The notes below the pieces were generated by a model. The model searched no databases, had not been told where the DNA came from, and saw nothing but the letters and a program-made list of their open reading frames with translations. Both the position numbers and the translations under genes were made by a program. This document shows, one piece after another, positions 8,460 to 18,463 of a stretch of DNA of 64,000 bases. This DNA comes from JBDSKH01 sp035556655 (GTDB lineage: Bacteria; Actinomycetota; Actinomycetes; Actinomycetales; Microbacteriaceae). The stretch covers positions 1-64,000 of the forward strand of contig DATMFW010000093.1 of NCBI GenBank assembly GCA_035556655.1, given 5' to 3'. Position 1 is the stretch's first letter. Every line of letters begins with the position of its first letter.

Positions 8460-9413
8460 CTATCGGGCGATCAAGGTGAGCACCACGGCCTCGGGCGGGC
8501 AGGCGAACCGGAACGGCGCGTAGATCGAGGTGCCGATGCCCGCCGAGACGTTCAGGTATCCCTCGTGCGCGCCGCTGCGCCAGTGGCTGAGCCCCTGGGC
8601 CTGGTCCGCCGGGATGTCGCAGTTGGTGACCAGCGCGCCGGACATGCCGGGAACCCGCACCTGGCCGCCGTGCGTGTGACCGGCCAGGACGAGCTCGGCG
8701 CCCTGGTTGACGAAATCGTCGAGAACGCGGCGGTACGGGGCGTGCGTCACGCCGATGGCGAGGACCTCTTCGTCGCTCTCCGTCGACCACTCAACGTTCT
8801 CGCGGACCGCTTCGATGGCCCCCGGCAGCAGATCGAGCCGGTCCCAGTCGCGGTGGGCGTCGTTGGTGCCGAACAGCTCGATGCGCGCGCCGCGTACCTC
8901 GATGGCGCGGGCCGTGTTGTTCAGAGAGAGCCAGCCGAGACCGTCCTGGAAGAACTGCTCGAGACCCGCGGTGTCGAGGTCGGGACGCCGGCTCTTGCGG
9001 GTGTCTTCGAGGGTGATGAAGTAGCGCAGCGGGTTCTTGAACACCGGCCCGAAGTAGTCGTTCGACCCGTGGACGAACACGCCGGGAACGCCGGCGAACG
9101 GCTCGAGCGCGTACTCGACGCCGCGGTTGCCGTCGACGTGCCCGAGGTTGTCGCCGGTGTCGACGATCAGGTCGGGTTCGTAGCGCGCGAGCGAACGGAT
9201 GAACTCCTGCTTCGCGGTCTGCCATGGCGCCATGTGCAGGTCGCTCAGGTGCAGCACGGTCAGGGGACGTGATCCCGGCTCGAGCAGCGGAAGCGTCTCG
9301 TGGCGCACGGTGAACCGGTTGCGCTCGACGACGACGCCCCACGCGAACGCCGCAGCGCCGGCGACCGCGACACCCGTGAGGGTCGCCGCGGTCGCGCGGC
9401 CGCTAGGGCTCAT
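8460..9413 (-). CDS. Metallophosphoesterase, membrane-anchored
   Basis: About 317 residues. A single N-terminal hydrophobic segment (TLTGVAVAGAAAFAWGVVV) is followed by a calcineurin-like phosphoesterase domain with all metal motifs: SDLHM, DTGDNLGH, GSNDYFG and GHTHGGQVR. These are dinuclear metal enzymes of broad specificity, and this anchored, outward-facing type often acts on lipid or nucleotide substrates. The ATG at 9413 overlaps the PBP1 stop (ATGA), so it is translated as the second gene of a PBP1 operon. An ATG three codons earlier is possible but lies inside PBP1. Confidence 0.9.
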   Translation of the reverse strand: MSPSGRATAATLTGVAVAGAAAFAWGVVVERNRFTVRHETLPLLEPGSRPLTVLHLSDLHMAPWQTAKQEFIRSLARYEPDLIVDTGDNLGHVDGNRGVEYALEPFAGVPGVFVHGSNDYFGPVFKNPLRYFITLEDTRKSRRPDLDTAGLEQFFQDGLGWLSLNNTARAIEVRGARIELFGTNDAHRDWDRLDLLPGAIEAVRENVEWSTESDEEVLAIGVTHAPYRRVLDDFVNQGAELVLAGHTHGGQVRVPGMSGALVTNCDIPADQAQGLSHWRSGAHEGYLNVSAGIGTSIYAPFRFACPPEAVVLTLIAR

Positions 9414-11971
9414 GGAATGCACTTATTGGGCGCGCCCAAGCCGTAATACGTCAGCGTGATGATCGCCGACTTGTTGACGACCGATCCGCCTGCGGGGTTC
9501 ATCGCCACGACGATCGTGCTCGTCGGTTGCACGGGATCGGGGTTCGGCTTGCAGTCCGCGATCACGTTCGACCACCCGAGGTTGATCAGGTCGTTCTTCG
9601 CTGCCGAGACGTCCTGTCCGACGACGTCGGGCAGTGCCGCGGCCTGACCGTTACTGAGATAGGCGACCACCTCGGTACCGCGTGGCACGGAGTCGCCGGC
9701 CGCAGGCCGGGTGTAGACGACGGTTCCGGCGGGCAGATCCGAGTCGACCGTCTTGCCCTTCTTGTAGTTCAGCTCGGCGAGCTGGATCTGGGCCTTGGCC
9801 TGCTCGGCGGTCTTGCCGGTCACGTTCGGGACGAAGACCGGGTTGCCCTTGAGCAGCGACGGGTCCGGCGGCGGGAAGGCTCCACCGGGGTAGTAGCTGT
9901 CGATCGCCTGGGCGACGGGGCGGAAGATCACGTGGCGCAGCAACGCGGCCTGGACGCCGTTGACGGCGATCTGACGCAGAGACTGCTTGCCCTTGATGTT
10001 GCCGACCCATACCGCCGTCGAGACCTTCGTCGACGATCCGACCAGCCAGACGTGGACCGCGTTGTCGGTGGTACCCGTCTTGCCGATGTAGGTGGTGCCG
10101 TCGTGCGGGTTCGACGCGTTCGCCGTACCGCCGGTGAACACGCCGGCCATCGCGTAGGCAGCGGTGTTGGCCACGGCGGGCGACACGGCCGACTGGCCGC
10201 AGTTCGCGTTCTGACCCGGCTTCACGTTGCCGTCACGGTCGATGACCTTGTCGACGATGATCGGCGAGCAGAAGACGCCCTTGTTGGCGATGGCGGCGTA
10301 GGCCGCGGCCGCGGTGACCGGCGCGATGTTGTTCGCACAACCACCGATCGCGCACGACGGACGCGTCTCCAGTGCGGCGCCCGAGGCGTTGTGCACGCCG
10401 ATCGAGGCGGCGAGCTTCTTGATCTGACACTGGTCGACCTTGCTCGCCATCTGCACGAACACCGAGTTCACCGAGCCCGCCGTGCCGCGCATGACGGTGT
10501 ACGAGCCCTTCTCGCCGGAGTCGTTCTTGAACTTGAAGGGCCCGCCCCAGGGTCCGCCGCAGCTGTCCGCGAACTTGGCCTGGTTGACCTGAAGCGTGGA
10601 TGCGTTGAACGACTCCTGCAGGCCGCCCCCGGCATCGAGGAAGGCCAGCAGCACGTACGGCTTGTACGTCGAACCCGGCTGGAAGCCGACCGAGCCGCCG
10701 TGTGCGATGTCGGCCGAGAAGTTGACGGCCGTGGTGGTCTTGCCGCCGCCTGCCTCGGTGTTGTTGTAGTCCTTGTTCTGTGTCATCACCAGGATGCGAC
10801 CGGTGTTGACCTGAACCGAGGTCACCGCGGCACCGAGCTGGAACCGGGTCTCGTTCTTCGGTGCGGCGCTCTGCACGACCTTGGTGGTCGCGACCTGCAG
10901 CGCCGGGTTGATCGAGGTGACGATGGTGTAGCCGCCGCGCTTGAACGCCAGCTTGCGCTCTTCGGGGCTGCCGCCGAGCGACTCGAGTTCGAAGATGCTG
11001 TTCACCACGTAGTCGCAGGGGAAGGCGAAGTACTTGGTGGCACCCAGGCAGCCGTTGTTGGTCGGTGTGGGCTTGACGAAGTCGGCGTCGACCGGGGTGG
11101 CGAGGGCCTCGTCGCGCTCGGCGGCGGTGATGTAGCCCTCGTTGTACATCGAGTTGATGATGACGTCGCGCCGGGCCTGGTTCGCCGGGTAGTGCGATTC
11201 GTCTTGCAGGTCGCGCTTGGTCGGGTACTGCACGATGGCCAGCAGCGAGGCCGACTCGGCGAGCGTCAGCTCGGAGGCGTTCTTCGAGAAGTACTGCAGA
11301 GCCGCCGCCTGCACCCCGTAGGTATTGCCGCCGAACCCGGCGATGTTGAGGTACGCCTGCAGGATCTCGTCTTTGGAGTACCGCTTCTCGAGCCCGATCG
11401 CGAGCTTCATCTCTTTGAGCTTGCGGTCGAGGGTGGGCTCCATCGCCGACTCGATGTCGGCGTCGATCTTCTCTTGGCTGACGGCCGTGCCGTCGTCGTT
11501 GGTCTGGTTGAGCGCCTGCTGCACGAGGATGTTGCGCACCGTCTGCATGGTCAGGGTCGAGGCGCCCCCGGACTGGCCGGCGCCGACCGCTGCGCGGACC
11601 ACGGAGGAGATGTCGACGCCGCCGTGCTCTTTGAACCGGCGGTCCTCTCCGGCGATGGCCGCCCACTTGAGGTAGTCGCTCATCTGGTCGAGGTCGACCT
11701 CTTCGCGGTTCTGGTCGAAGATCGTGGCGATGTGGAAGTACTCGCCGTTCTTGTCGACGGCGACGATCTCGTTCTGGAGGTGGCCCTCGTTGAGCTTGAT
11801 GTAGTCGGGCAGACTCTCGAAGATGCCGATGGTGTTGTTCGCCGTGATGCCGGTGACGGCGATGGCGGGGGCGACCATGACGGTGGCCAGGACACCGGCC
11901 AGCGCACTGAAACCGAGTGTTCCGAGCAGCGCGCCGAACAGACTGGTGACCGAGGATTTTGGACCGGGCAT
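9410..11971 (-). CDS. Class A penicillin-binding protein (PBP1) with PASTA domains
   Basis: 853-residue bifunctional cell-wall synthase. After an N-terminal membrane helix, the glycosyltransferase-51 domain shows GEDRRFKEHGGVD, GASTLTMQ, and the RKLKEMKLAIGLE and LNIAGFGGNTYGV motifs. The transpeptidase domain carries STYKP (SxxK), SVN (SxN) and KTGT. Two PASTA repeats close the protein (VPNVTGKTAEQAKAQ and LPDVVGQDVSAAKND), which bind peptidoglycan. The product polymerises and cross-links peptidoglycan outside the membrane. The ATG is 7 nt from a TACCCT box, so it is probably leaderless. The metallophosphoesterase gene is coupled downstream. Confidence 0.96.
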   Translation of the reverse strand: MPGPKSSVTSLFGALLGTLGFSALAGVLATVMVAPAIAVTGITANNTIGIFESLPDYIKLNEGHLQNEIVAVDKNGEYFHIATIFDQNREEVDLDQMSDYLKWAAIAGEDRRFKEHGGVDISSVVRAAVGAGQSGGASTLTMQTVRNILVQQALNQTNDDGTAVSQEKIDADIESAMEPTLDRKLKEMKLAIGLEKRYSKDEILQAYLNIAGFGGNTYGVQAAALQYFSKNASELTLAESASLLAIVQYPTKRDLQDESHYPANQARRDVIINSMYNEGYITAAERDEALATPVDADFVKPTPTNNGCLGATKYFAFPCDYVVNSIFELESLGGSPEERKLAFKRGGYTIVTSINPALQVATTKVVQSAAPKNETRFQLGAAVTSVQVNTGRILVMTQNKDYNNTEAGGGKTTTAVNFSADIAHGGSVGFQPGSTYKPYVLLAFLDAGGGLQESFNASTLQVNQAKFADSCGGPWGGPFKFKNDSGEKGSYTVMRGTAGSVNSVFVQMASKVDQCQIKKLAASIGVHNASGAALETRPSCAIGGCANNIAPVTAAAAYAAIANKGVFCSPIIVDKVIDRDGNVKPGQNANCGQSAVSPAVANTAAYAMAGVFTGGTANASNPHDGTTYIGKTGTTDNAVHVWLVGSSTKVSTAVWVGNIKGKQSLRQIAVNGVQAALLRHVIFRPVAQAIDSYYPGGAFPPPDPSLLKGNPVFVPNVTGKTAEQAKAQIQLAELNYKKGKTVDSDLPAGTVVYTRPAAGDSVPRGTEVVAYLSNGQAAALPDVVGQDVSAAKNDLINLGWSNVIADCKPNPDPVQPTSTIVVAMNPAGGSVVNKSAIITLTYYGLGAPNKCIP

Positions 11972-11978
11972 AGGCTAA

Positions 11979-11984
11979 AGGGTA
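11979..11984 (-). promoter_or_regulatory. -10 box of the PBP1 gene, leaderless type
   Basis: TACCCT on the minus strand, 7 nt before the ATG at 11971. Confidence 0.45.
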
Positions 11985-12026
11985 GACGATGGCTCGTGTT
12001 GACTACCTGAACGGACGCCCTTAACG

Positions 12027-12185
12027 ATGAAGAAGTGGGAATATCTCACCACTCCGCTCATGATCCACAACACCGCGGCGATCCTGAACAACTGGGGCGA
12101 GCAGGGCTGGGAGCTGGTCCAGGTGGTGACCGGCCCCGAGGGCGGGCTCGTCGCCTATCTGAAGCGCGAGAAAGAGGACGCATGA
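12027..12185 (+). CDS. Small DUF4177-like protein
   Basis: 52 codons, MKKWEYLTTPL... to ...LKREKEDA, followed by TGA. The KWEYLT opening and the NNWGEQGWELVQV block match the small DUF4177 family found next to ridA in many actinobacteria; function unknown. The stop overlaps the ATG of ridA (ATGA at 12182-12185), so the two are translationally coupled. The gene is divergent from PBP1 with only 55 bp between the starts. Confidence 0.85.
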   Translation: MKKWEYLTTPLMIHNTAAILNNWGEQGWELVQVVTGPEGGLVAYLKREKEDA

Positions 12186-12636
12186 ACATCGAGAAGCGCC
12201 TGAGCGAACTGGGGCTGACCCTTCCGGTGCCGTCGAAGCCGGTCGCCGCCTACGTGCCCGCCATCGTCACCGGCAACCTGGTCTACACCTCCGGGCAGCT
12301 GCCGTTCATCGACGGCGCGCTGCCGGCCACCGGCAAGGTGGGTGCAGAGGTCTCGGCGGATGCCGCAGCCGGGTACGCGCGGACGTGCGCCTTGAACGCG
12401 CTCGCGGCCGCCGCATCCGTCATCGGTTCGCTGGATCGCGTGACCCGCGTCGTCAAGGTCGTCGGGTTCGTGGCCTCGGCGCCCGACTTCACCGGGCAGC
12501 CCGGCGTCATGAACGGCGCCTCCGAACTGCTCGCCGAGGTGTTCGGCGAGCCCGGGCAGCACGCGCGCAGCGCGGTCGGCGTCGCGGTGCTGCCCCTGGA
12601 TTCGCCGGTCGAGGTCGAGCTCGTCCTCGAGTTCGC

Positions 12637-12640
<4 letters not shown>
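12182..12640 (+). CDS. ridA: RidA-family enamine/imine deaminase
   Basis: 152-residue protein of the YjgF/YER057c/UK114 superfamily, which hydrolyses reactive enamines and imines made by PLP enzymes such as threonine dehydratase. Family features include the VTGNLVYTSGQLPF block, the GAEVSADAAAGYARTCALNAL helix and the C-terminal SAVGVAVLPLDSPVEVEL strand. The usual catalytic arginine block is less canonical (the sequence there is GQHARSAVGV), so it belongs to the RidA-like branch common in actinobacteria. The ATG overlaps the DUF4177 stop. Its own stop overlaps the acs stop by 3 bases, tail-to-tail. Confidence 0.9.
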
Positions 12641-14592
<1,952 letters not shown>

Positions 14593-14733
14593 GGACGTCA
14601 GCATCCTTGGTGTCGATCCGCGGCCGAGCCTGGGTGGCCGCGTGATGTGTGATGGTGTGGAACCGATCCTATCGATCAGGCGGCGCGTGTTTCGGACCGG
14701 GTTAAAGCAGCGGGTGGAACCGCGGATAGACCG

Positions 14734-14761
14734 TTGCACGGTCCCCCATTTGGAGTACACT
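14734..14761 (+). promoter_or_regulatory. Promoter of the 6C RNA
   Basis: TTGCAC (14734-14739), a 16-nt spacer and TACACT (14756-14761) give a good housekeeping-sigma promoter, with transcription expected to begin near 14768. Confidence 0.6.
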
Positions 14762-14767
14762 GCTGAC

Positions 14768-14870
14768 AACCGAGCGCAAGCTCGGGCTATGCAGCGCCCG
14801 CGATTCCCCCCAATCCAGCGTTGCTGTGGCGGCGCCCGTTCCCCCCAATGGGCGCCGCCCCTCTTTCTTT
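14768..14870 (+). ncRNA. 6C RNA (actinobacterial small RNA)
   Basis: Two hairpins each display exactly six cytosines in the loop, which defines this conserved actinobacterial RNA. Hairpin 1 pairs GCAGCG (14791-14796) with CGTTGC (14819-14824) and GATT with AATC around C6 (14806-14811). Hairpin 2 pairs GGCGGCGCCC (14828-14837) with GGGCGCCGCC (14850-14859), and TT with AA around C6 (14841-14846). It runs into CCTCTTTCTTT, so it also serves as the terminator. A 5' CCGAGC-GCAA-GCTCGG hairpin precedes them. 6C RNAs are thought to regulate mRNAs by loop-to-G-rich-sequence pairing. The start is estimated from the promoter. Confidence 0.88.
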
Positions 14871-15115
14871 AACGACGGGTTCCGGTTGTCGCCCGGGTCG
14901 ATTGAGCAGGCTCGGGATTCGGCAGCGGGGCTGCCGGACGGCGATGCCGCCTGCTCCTTCTGGTTGCGTGCAGTGTGAGTGAACTCCGTTATGCAAGCGT
15001 TATCTGGATATGTTTGGGGGATCGACATATTGAGTAAGGATGGGGCTTGCCACCGCCAATGTCGACGGCGGCACCCCAGAGGGGTCAGCCTCTGCAATCA
15101 CAGAAGGGCAGATCT
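14871..15115. other. Intergenic region upstream of the xylose-type ABC operon
   Basis: No gene is visible in these 245 bases. They hold a lower-GC stretch around 14990-15040 with a perfect spaced palindrome, ATATGT (15008-15013) and ACATAT (15025-15030), which is a plausible operator for a sugar-responsive repressor. AGAAGGG at 15102-15108 is the ribosome-binding site for the GTG at 15116. An exact promoter cannot be fixed by eye. Confidence 0.5.
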
Positions 15116-16165
15116 GTGAAGTCACCTTCATTGGTCTCCGCTGTCGCTGTCGCCGGATTCTCGGCGCTGCTTCTGGCGGGCTGTTCGGGCACGGGAGACG
15201 GCGGCGACGCCGGATCGACTCGTGCATGCGTCATCCTCCCCGACGCGAGCTCCTCGCCGCGCTGGGAGAACCTCGACCGCAAGTATCTGGAGGAGGGACT
15301 CGACGCCGCCGGCTTCGAGACCGACATCCAGAACGCGCAGGGCGACACCAACAAGTACGCCACCATCGCCGACCAGCAGCTCAGCAAGGGCTGCGGCGTC
15401 ATGCTCCTCGTCGACTACAACGGCGCGGGCGCGGCGGTCGCCGAGAAGGCCAAGGCCGAGGGGATCCCCGTGATCGCCTACGACCGCCCGATCAGCGGCG
15501 CCGACTACTACGTGTCGTTCGACAACTTCCAGGTCGGTGCGCTCGAGGGCCAGTCGATCCTCGACGGGCTCGCCGCCGCCGGCAAGGACCCGGCCACGGC
15601 CGTCGTCGTCTACATGGGCGGTGACCCGGCCGACGGCAACGCCGCCATGTTCCACGACGGCGCCGTGTCGGTCATGGAGGCCGCCGGCATCAAGCCGGCC
15701 GCCGAGCCGCCGGGCATCTGGGACGGCGACAAGTCCGCGACCAACTTCGAGCAGGCGCTGACCTCGCTCGGTGGCAAGGTCGACGCGGTCTGGTCCGCCA
15801 ACGACACCAACGCCGCCGGCGTCATCACGATCCTCGACAAGAACGGCCTGACCGTTCCCGTCTCGGGTCAGGACGCCTCGGTCGCCGGCCTGCAGAACGT
15901 GCTCCTCGGCAAGCAGACCGCCACGGTCTACAAGCCGGTGAAGCTCGAGGCCGATGCCGCGATCGAGACCGCCGTCGCACTGCTGAGCGGGGAGACCCCG
16001 GAGGCCGACCAGGAGCTCGAGGACGGAACGCCGTACATCGCGGTCGTGCCGGTCCTCGTCGGCCCTGACGACGTCCAGAGCGTCGTGGACGCCGGCGACG
16101 CCGACGCGGCCGAGCTGTGCCAGGGCGAAGTCGCTGCCGCGTGCGAGGCACACGGAGTCGGCTGA
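15116..16165 (+). CDS. xylF: Sugar ABC transporter substrate-binding lipoprotein, xylose type
   Basis: About 349 residues. The start is GTG 15116, which has an AGAAGGG site at 8 nt. The N-terminus is a lipoprotein signal with lipobox LLAGC, so the mature protein is tethered outside the membrane. The periplasmic-binding-protein fold of the XylF branch is shown by PVIAYDRPISGADYYVSFDN and VYMGGDPADGNA. It captures a pentose such as xylose for the permease encoded two genes on. The exact sugar is inferred from family resemblance. A strong 14-bp hairpin separates it from the ATPase gene, likely to raise the binding protein's level relative to the other subunits. Confidence 0.87.
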   Translation: MKSPSLVSAVAVAGFSALLLAGCSGTGDGGDAGSTRACVILPDASSSPRWENLDRKYLEEGLDAAGFETDIQNAQGDTNKYATIADQQLSKGCGVMLLVDYNGAGAAVAEKAKAEGIPVIAYDRPISGADYYVSFDNFQVGALEGQSILDGLAAAGKDPATAVVVYMGGDPADGNAAMFHDGAVSVMEAAGIKPAAEPPGIWDGDKSATNFEQALTSLGGKVDAVWSANDTNAAGVITILDKNGLTVPVSGQDASVAGLQNVLLGKQTATVYKPVKLEADAAIETAVALLSGETPEADQELEDGTPYIAVVPVLVGPDDVQSVVDAGDADAAELCQGEVAAACEAHGVG

Positions 16166-16177
16166 CCCCCACCGACA

Positions 16178-16218
16178 GAGGCCCCGGGCCGCGCCGATCA
16201 GGCTCGGCCCGGGGCCTC
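16178..16218 (+). terminator. Strong hairpin after the binding-protein gene
   Basis: GAGGCCCCGGGCCG (16178-16191) pairs perfectly with CGGCCCGGGGCCTC (16205-16218) around a 13-nt loop, without a T-run. In ABC operons such a hairpin acts as a partial terminator or an mRNA stabiliser for the upstream gene. Confidence 0.7.
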
Positions 16219-16303
16219 CCTCATCTGTACGGCGGCCCGCGGCAGTGCCACTCTGAATGCACGCGCGGCCGAGCGCGACACAGCGTCGTGGAAAGGAAAC
16301 GGC

Positions 16304-17056
16304 ATGGACAGGCCCATCATCGAGCTGACCGACGTCGTCAAGAGCTTCGGCCCGGTCAGCGTGCTCAAGGGCGTGGCCCTGAAGGCGTACCCCGGCAAGG
16401 TCACCGCTCTCGTCGGCGACAACGGTGCCGGCAAGTCGACCCTCATCAAGGGTCTCGCGGGGGTGCAGCCCTACGATTCGGGCAGCGTGCGATTCGATGG
16501 CGAGGAGGTCGTCCTGCATTCGCCGCGTGACGCATCCCGCCTGGGTGTCGAGGTCGTGTATCAGGACCTCGCGCTCAGCGACAACCTCGACATCGTGCAG
16601 AACATGTTCCTCGGGCGAGAGGAGACCCGCTGGGGCACCTTCGACGAGGGACGCATGGAGCGCGAGGCATCCGACACCCTGCGCTCGCTCTCGGTGCGCA
16701 CTGTGAAGTCGGTGCGCCAGAAGGTGTCGTCCCTCTCGGGCGGTCAGCGCCAGACGGTGGCGATCGCGCGGGCCGTGCTCAAGAGGGCGCGCGTCGTCAT
16801 CCTCGATGAGCCCACCGCGGCGCTGGGGGTGGCGCAGACCGAGCAGGTGCTCGCGCTGGTGCGGCGGCTGGCCGACCAGGGCGTCGCGGTCATCATCATC
16901 AGCCACAACCTCGCCGACGTGTTCGCCGTCGCCGACTACATCAGCGTGCTCTACCTCGGCCAGATGGTCGCCGAGCTCGAGACCCAGAGGACCACCCGGG
17001 ACGACGTCGTCGGTTACATCACCGGGACCAAGACCACGACGGGAGCCAAGGCATGA
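16304..17056 (+). CDS. xylG: Sugar ABC transporter ATP-binding subunit, single-domain
   Basis: 250 residues, one ABC domain: Walker A GDNGAGKS, signature LSGGQRQ, Walker B VVILDEPTAALG, and the switch histidine in ISHNL. It powers sugar uptake. Classical XylG proteins have two ABC domains, whereas this is the single-domain type (as in FrcA or many actinobacterial sugar transporters), so it must act as a homodimer. A GGAAAGG site precedes ATG 16304. Its stop overlaps the permease ATG (ATGA at 17053-17056). Confidence 0.9.
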   Translation: MDRPIIELTDVVKSFGPVSVLKGVALKAYPGKVTALVGDNGAGKSTLIKGLAGVQPYDSGSVRFDGEEVVLHSPRDASRLGVEVVYQDLALSDNLDIVQNMFLGREETRWGTFDEGRMEREASDTLRSLSVRTVKSVRQKVSSLSGGQRQTVAIARAVLKRARVVILDEPTAALGVAQTEQVLALVRRLADQGVAVIIISHNLADVFAVADYISVLYLGQMVAELETQRTTRDDVVGYITGTKTTTGAKA

Positions 17057-18372
17057 ACAGCACGCGGATCCCCGCCGACCCCACCGGCGACCTGGCCTCG
17101 ATCGACGTCAGCAACGACCTCATCGGCAGCGGGCAGGAGGGCGGCCTGAGCGATCAGGTGCGAGCCTGGCTGCAGCGCGTGCGCGGCGGCGACATGGGCG
17201 CCCTGCCCGCGGTCGCCGGGTTCATCGTGCTGAGCATCCTGTTCACGGCGCTGAGCCCGTACTTCCTCACCGAACGCAACTTCGCCAACCTGATGACCCA
17301 GGCCGCCACCCTGGTGACCCTCGGCATGGCGCTGGTGTTCGTGATCCTGCTCGGCGAGATCGACCTGTCGGCCGGTGTCACCGCCGGCGTGAGCATGTGC
17401 ATCTTCATCGTGCTGGTCAACGTGCAGGGCCTGAACTGGATGGTCGCGCTCGCGATCGCGTTCCTGGTCGGCATCCTGATCGGCACGTTCATCGGATTCT
17501 TCGTCGCGAGGGTGGGCATCCCGTCATTCGTGGTGACCCTCGGCCTGTTCCTCGGGTTGCAGGGCGTCGAGCTGATCGTCATCGGCGCGGGCGGTCTCTA
17601 CCGGGTGCAGATCCCGGAGATCATCGCGATCCAGAACAGCAACCTGCCGACCTGGGCCGGCTGGGTGCTGCTGGCCGTCATGCTCGCGGTGTCGGCGACG
17701 ACCTCGTTCTTCGACCGCCGGCGCCGGGCGCGGGCGGGGGTGCCCAACCGCACGATCGCGCTGGTCTGGGCCAAGCTCGGGCTGATCCTGGTGCTCGGCG
17801 GCATCGCGGTGTTCCTGCTCAACCGCAACCGCGGGCAGGCGCCGACCATGCTCAACGGAAAAGAGGTGGGCGGCAACATCGTCGAGGGCGTGCCGATCGT
17901 CGTGCCGATCGTGCTGCTCATCCTCTGGGTCGGGACCTTCGTGCTCGACCGCACCAAGTACGGCCGTTACATCTACGCGATCGGCGGCAACGCCGAGGCG
18001 GCGCGTCGTGCCGGTGTGAAGATCATCACGATCCGCTGGACCGCGTTCATCGTGTGCTCGACCCTCGCGGTGTTCGCGGGGCTGTTCTCGATCAGCAAGG
18101 TGGGGTCGGTCGATGCCGCCGCGGGTCGCGACCTGGTGCTGTCGGGTGTGGCGGCCGCGGTGGTCGGCGGGGTCTCGCTGTTCGGAGGCCGCGGCCGGCT
18201 CATCCACGCGGCCATCGGCGCGCTCGTCATCGCCGTCATCACCAACGGGCTGGGTCTGCTGAACCTGCCGGCGGGAGTCAACTACGCCGTGACCGGTGGG
18301 GTGCTGATCCTCGCCGCGACGGTCGACGCGGTGTCGCGGGTGCGTGCGGGCGGGTCGTTGGTCAGGACCTAG
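17053..18372 (+). CDS. xylH: Sugar ABC transporter permease, xylose type
   Basis: 439-residue integral membrane protein of the ribose/xylose permease family (BPD_transp_2). About ten membrane helices are visible, starting at VAGFIVLSILFTALSPYFL. A cytoplasmic loop near 200-260 is longer than in RbsC, which is the XylH trait. The GGNAEAARRAGVKI motif near residue 315 is the coupling loop that contacts the ATPase. The start overlaps the ATPase stop. A GC hairpin follows the stop. Confidence 0.9.
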   Translation: MNSTRIPADPTGDLASIDVSNDLIGSGQEGGLSDQVRAWLQRVRGGDMGALPAVAGFIVLSILFTALSPYFLTERNFANLMTQAATLVTLGMALVFVILLGEIDLSAGVTAGVSMCIFIVLVNVQGLNWMVALAIAFLVGILIGTFIGFFVARVGIPSFVVTLGLFLGLQGVELIVIGAGGLYRVQIPEIIAIQNSNLPTWAGWVLLAVMLAVSATTSFFDRRRRARAGVPNRTIALVWAKLGLILVLGGIAVFLLNRNRGQAPTMLNGKEVGGNIVEGVPIVVPIVLLILWVGTFVLDRTKYGRYIYAIGGNAEAARRAGVKIITIRWTAFIVCSTLAVFAGLFSISKVGSVDAAAGRDLVLSGVAAAVVGGVSLFGGRGRLIHAAIGALVIAVITNGLGLLNLPAGVNYAVTGGVLILAATVDAVSRVRAGGSLVRT

Positions 18373-18391
18373 ACCGGTCCTCCCCCGAGCA

Positions 18392-18428
18392 AGCCGGGGG
18401 CGGGTCTCCACGAGGCTCGCCCCCGGCT
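18392..18428 (+). terminator. Hairpin terminator after the sugar ABC operon
   Basis: AGCCGGGGGCG (18392-18402) is exactly complementary to CGCCCCCGGCT (18418-18428), with a 15-nt loop. No clear T-run follows, as is common in high-GC actinobacteria. It separates the transporter operon from the Tad operon. Confidence 0.65.
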
Positions 18429-18463
18429 GTCTCGCGCGTGCGCGCTTCTCGCACCCTGGTCGC

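Noticed and set aside
9527..12010. Very long open frame opposite the PBP1 gene (about 827 codons), and similar ones opposite acs, topA and the ribose-type ATPase
   Set aside because: At about 70% GC the antisense frames of real genes stay open by codon bias. These products are rich in Arg, Gly, Asp and Val, have no family motifs, and lie wholly over well-identified genes.
14593..14769. N-terminal extension of acetyl-CoA synthetase to 14769
   Set aside because: The added 59 residues are basic and unlike the family, and overlap the promoter zone of the 6C RNA. ATG 14592 gives the standard 651 residues.
16178..16218. Riboswitch between the binding-protein and ATPase genes of the xylose-type operon
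   Set aside because: Only one simple GC hairpin is present, with no conserved aptamer-like core. A partial terminator or stabiliser explains it.
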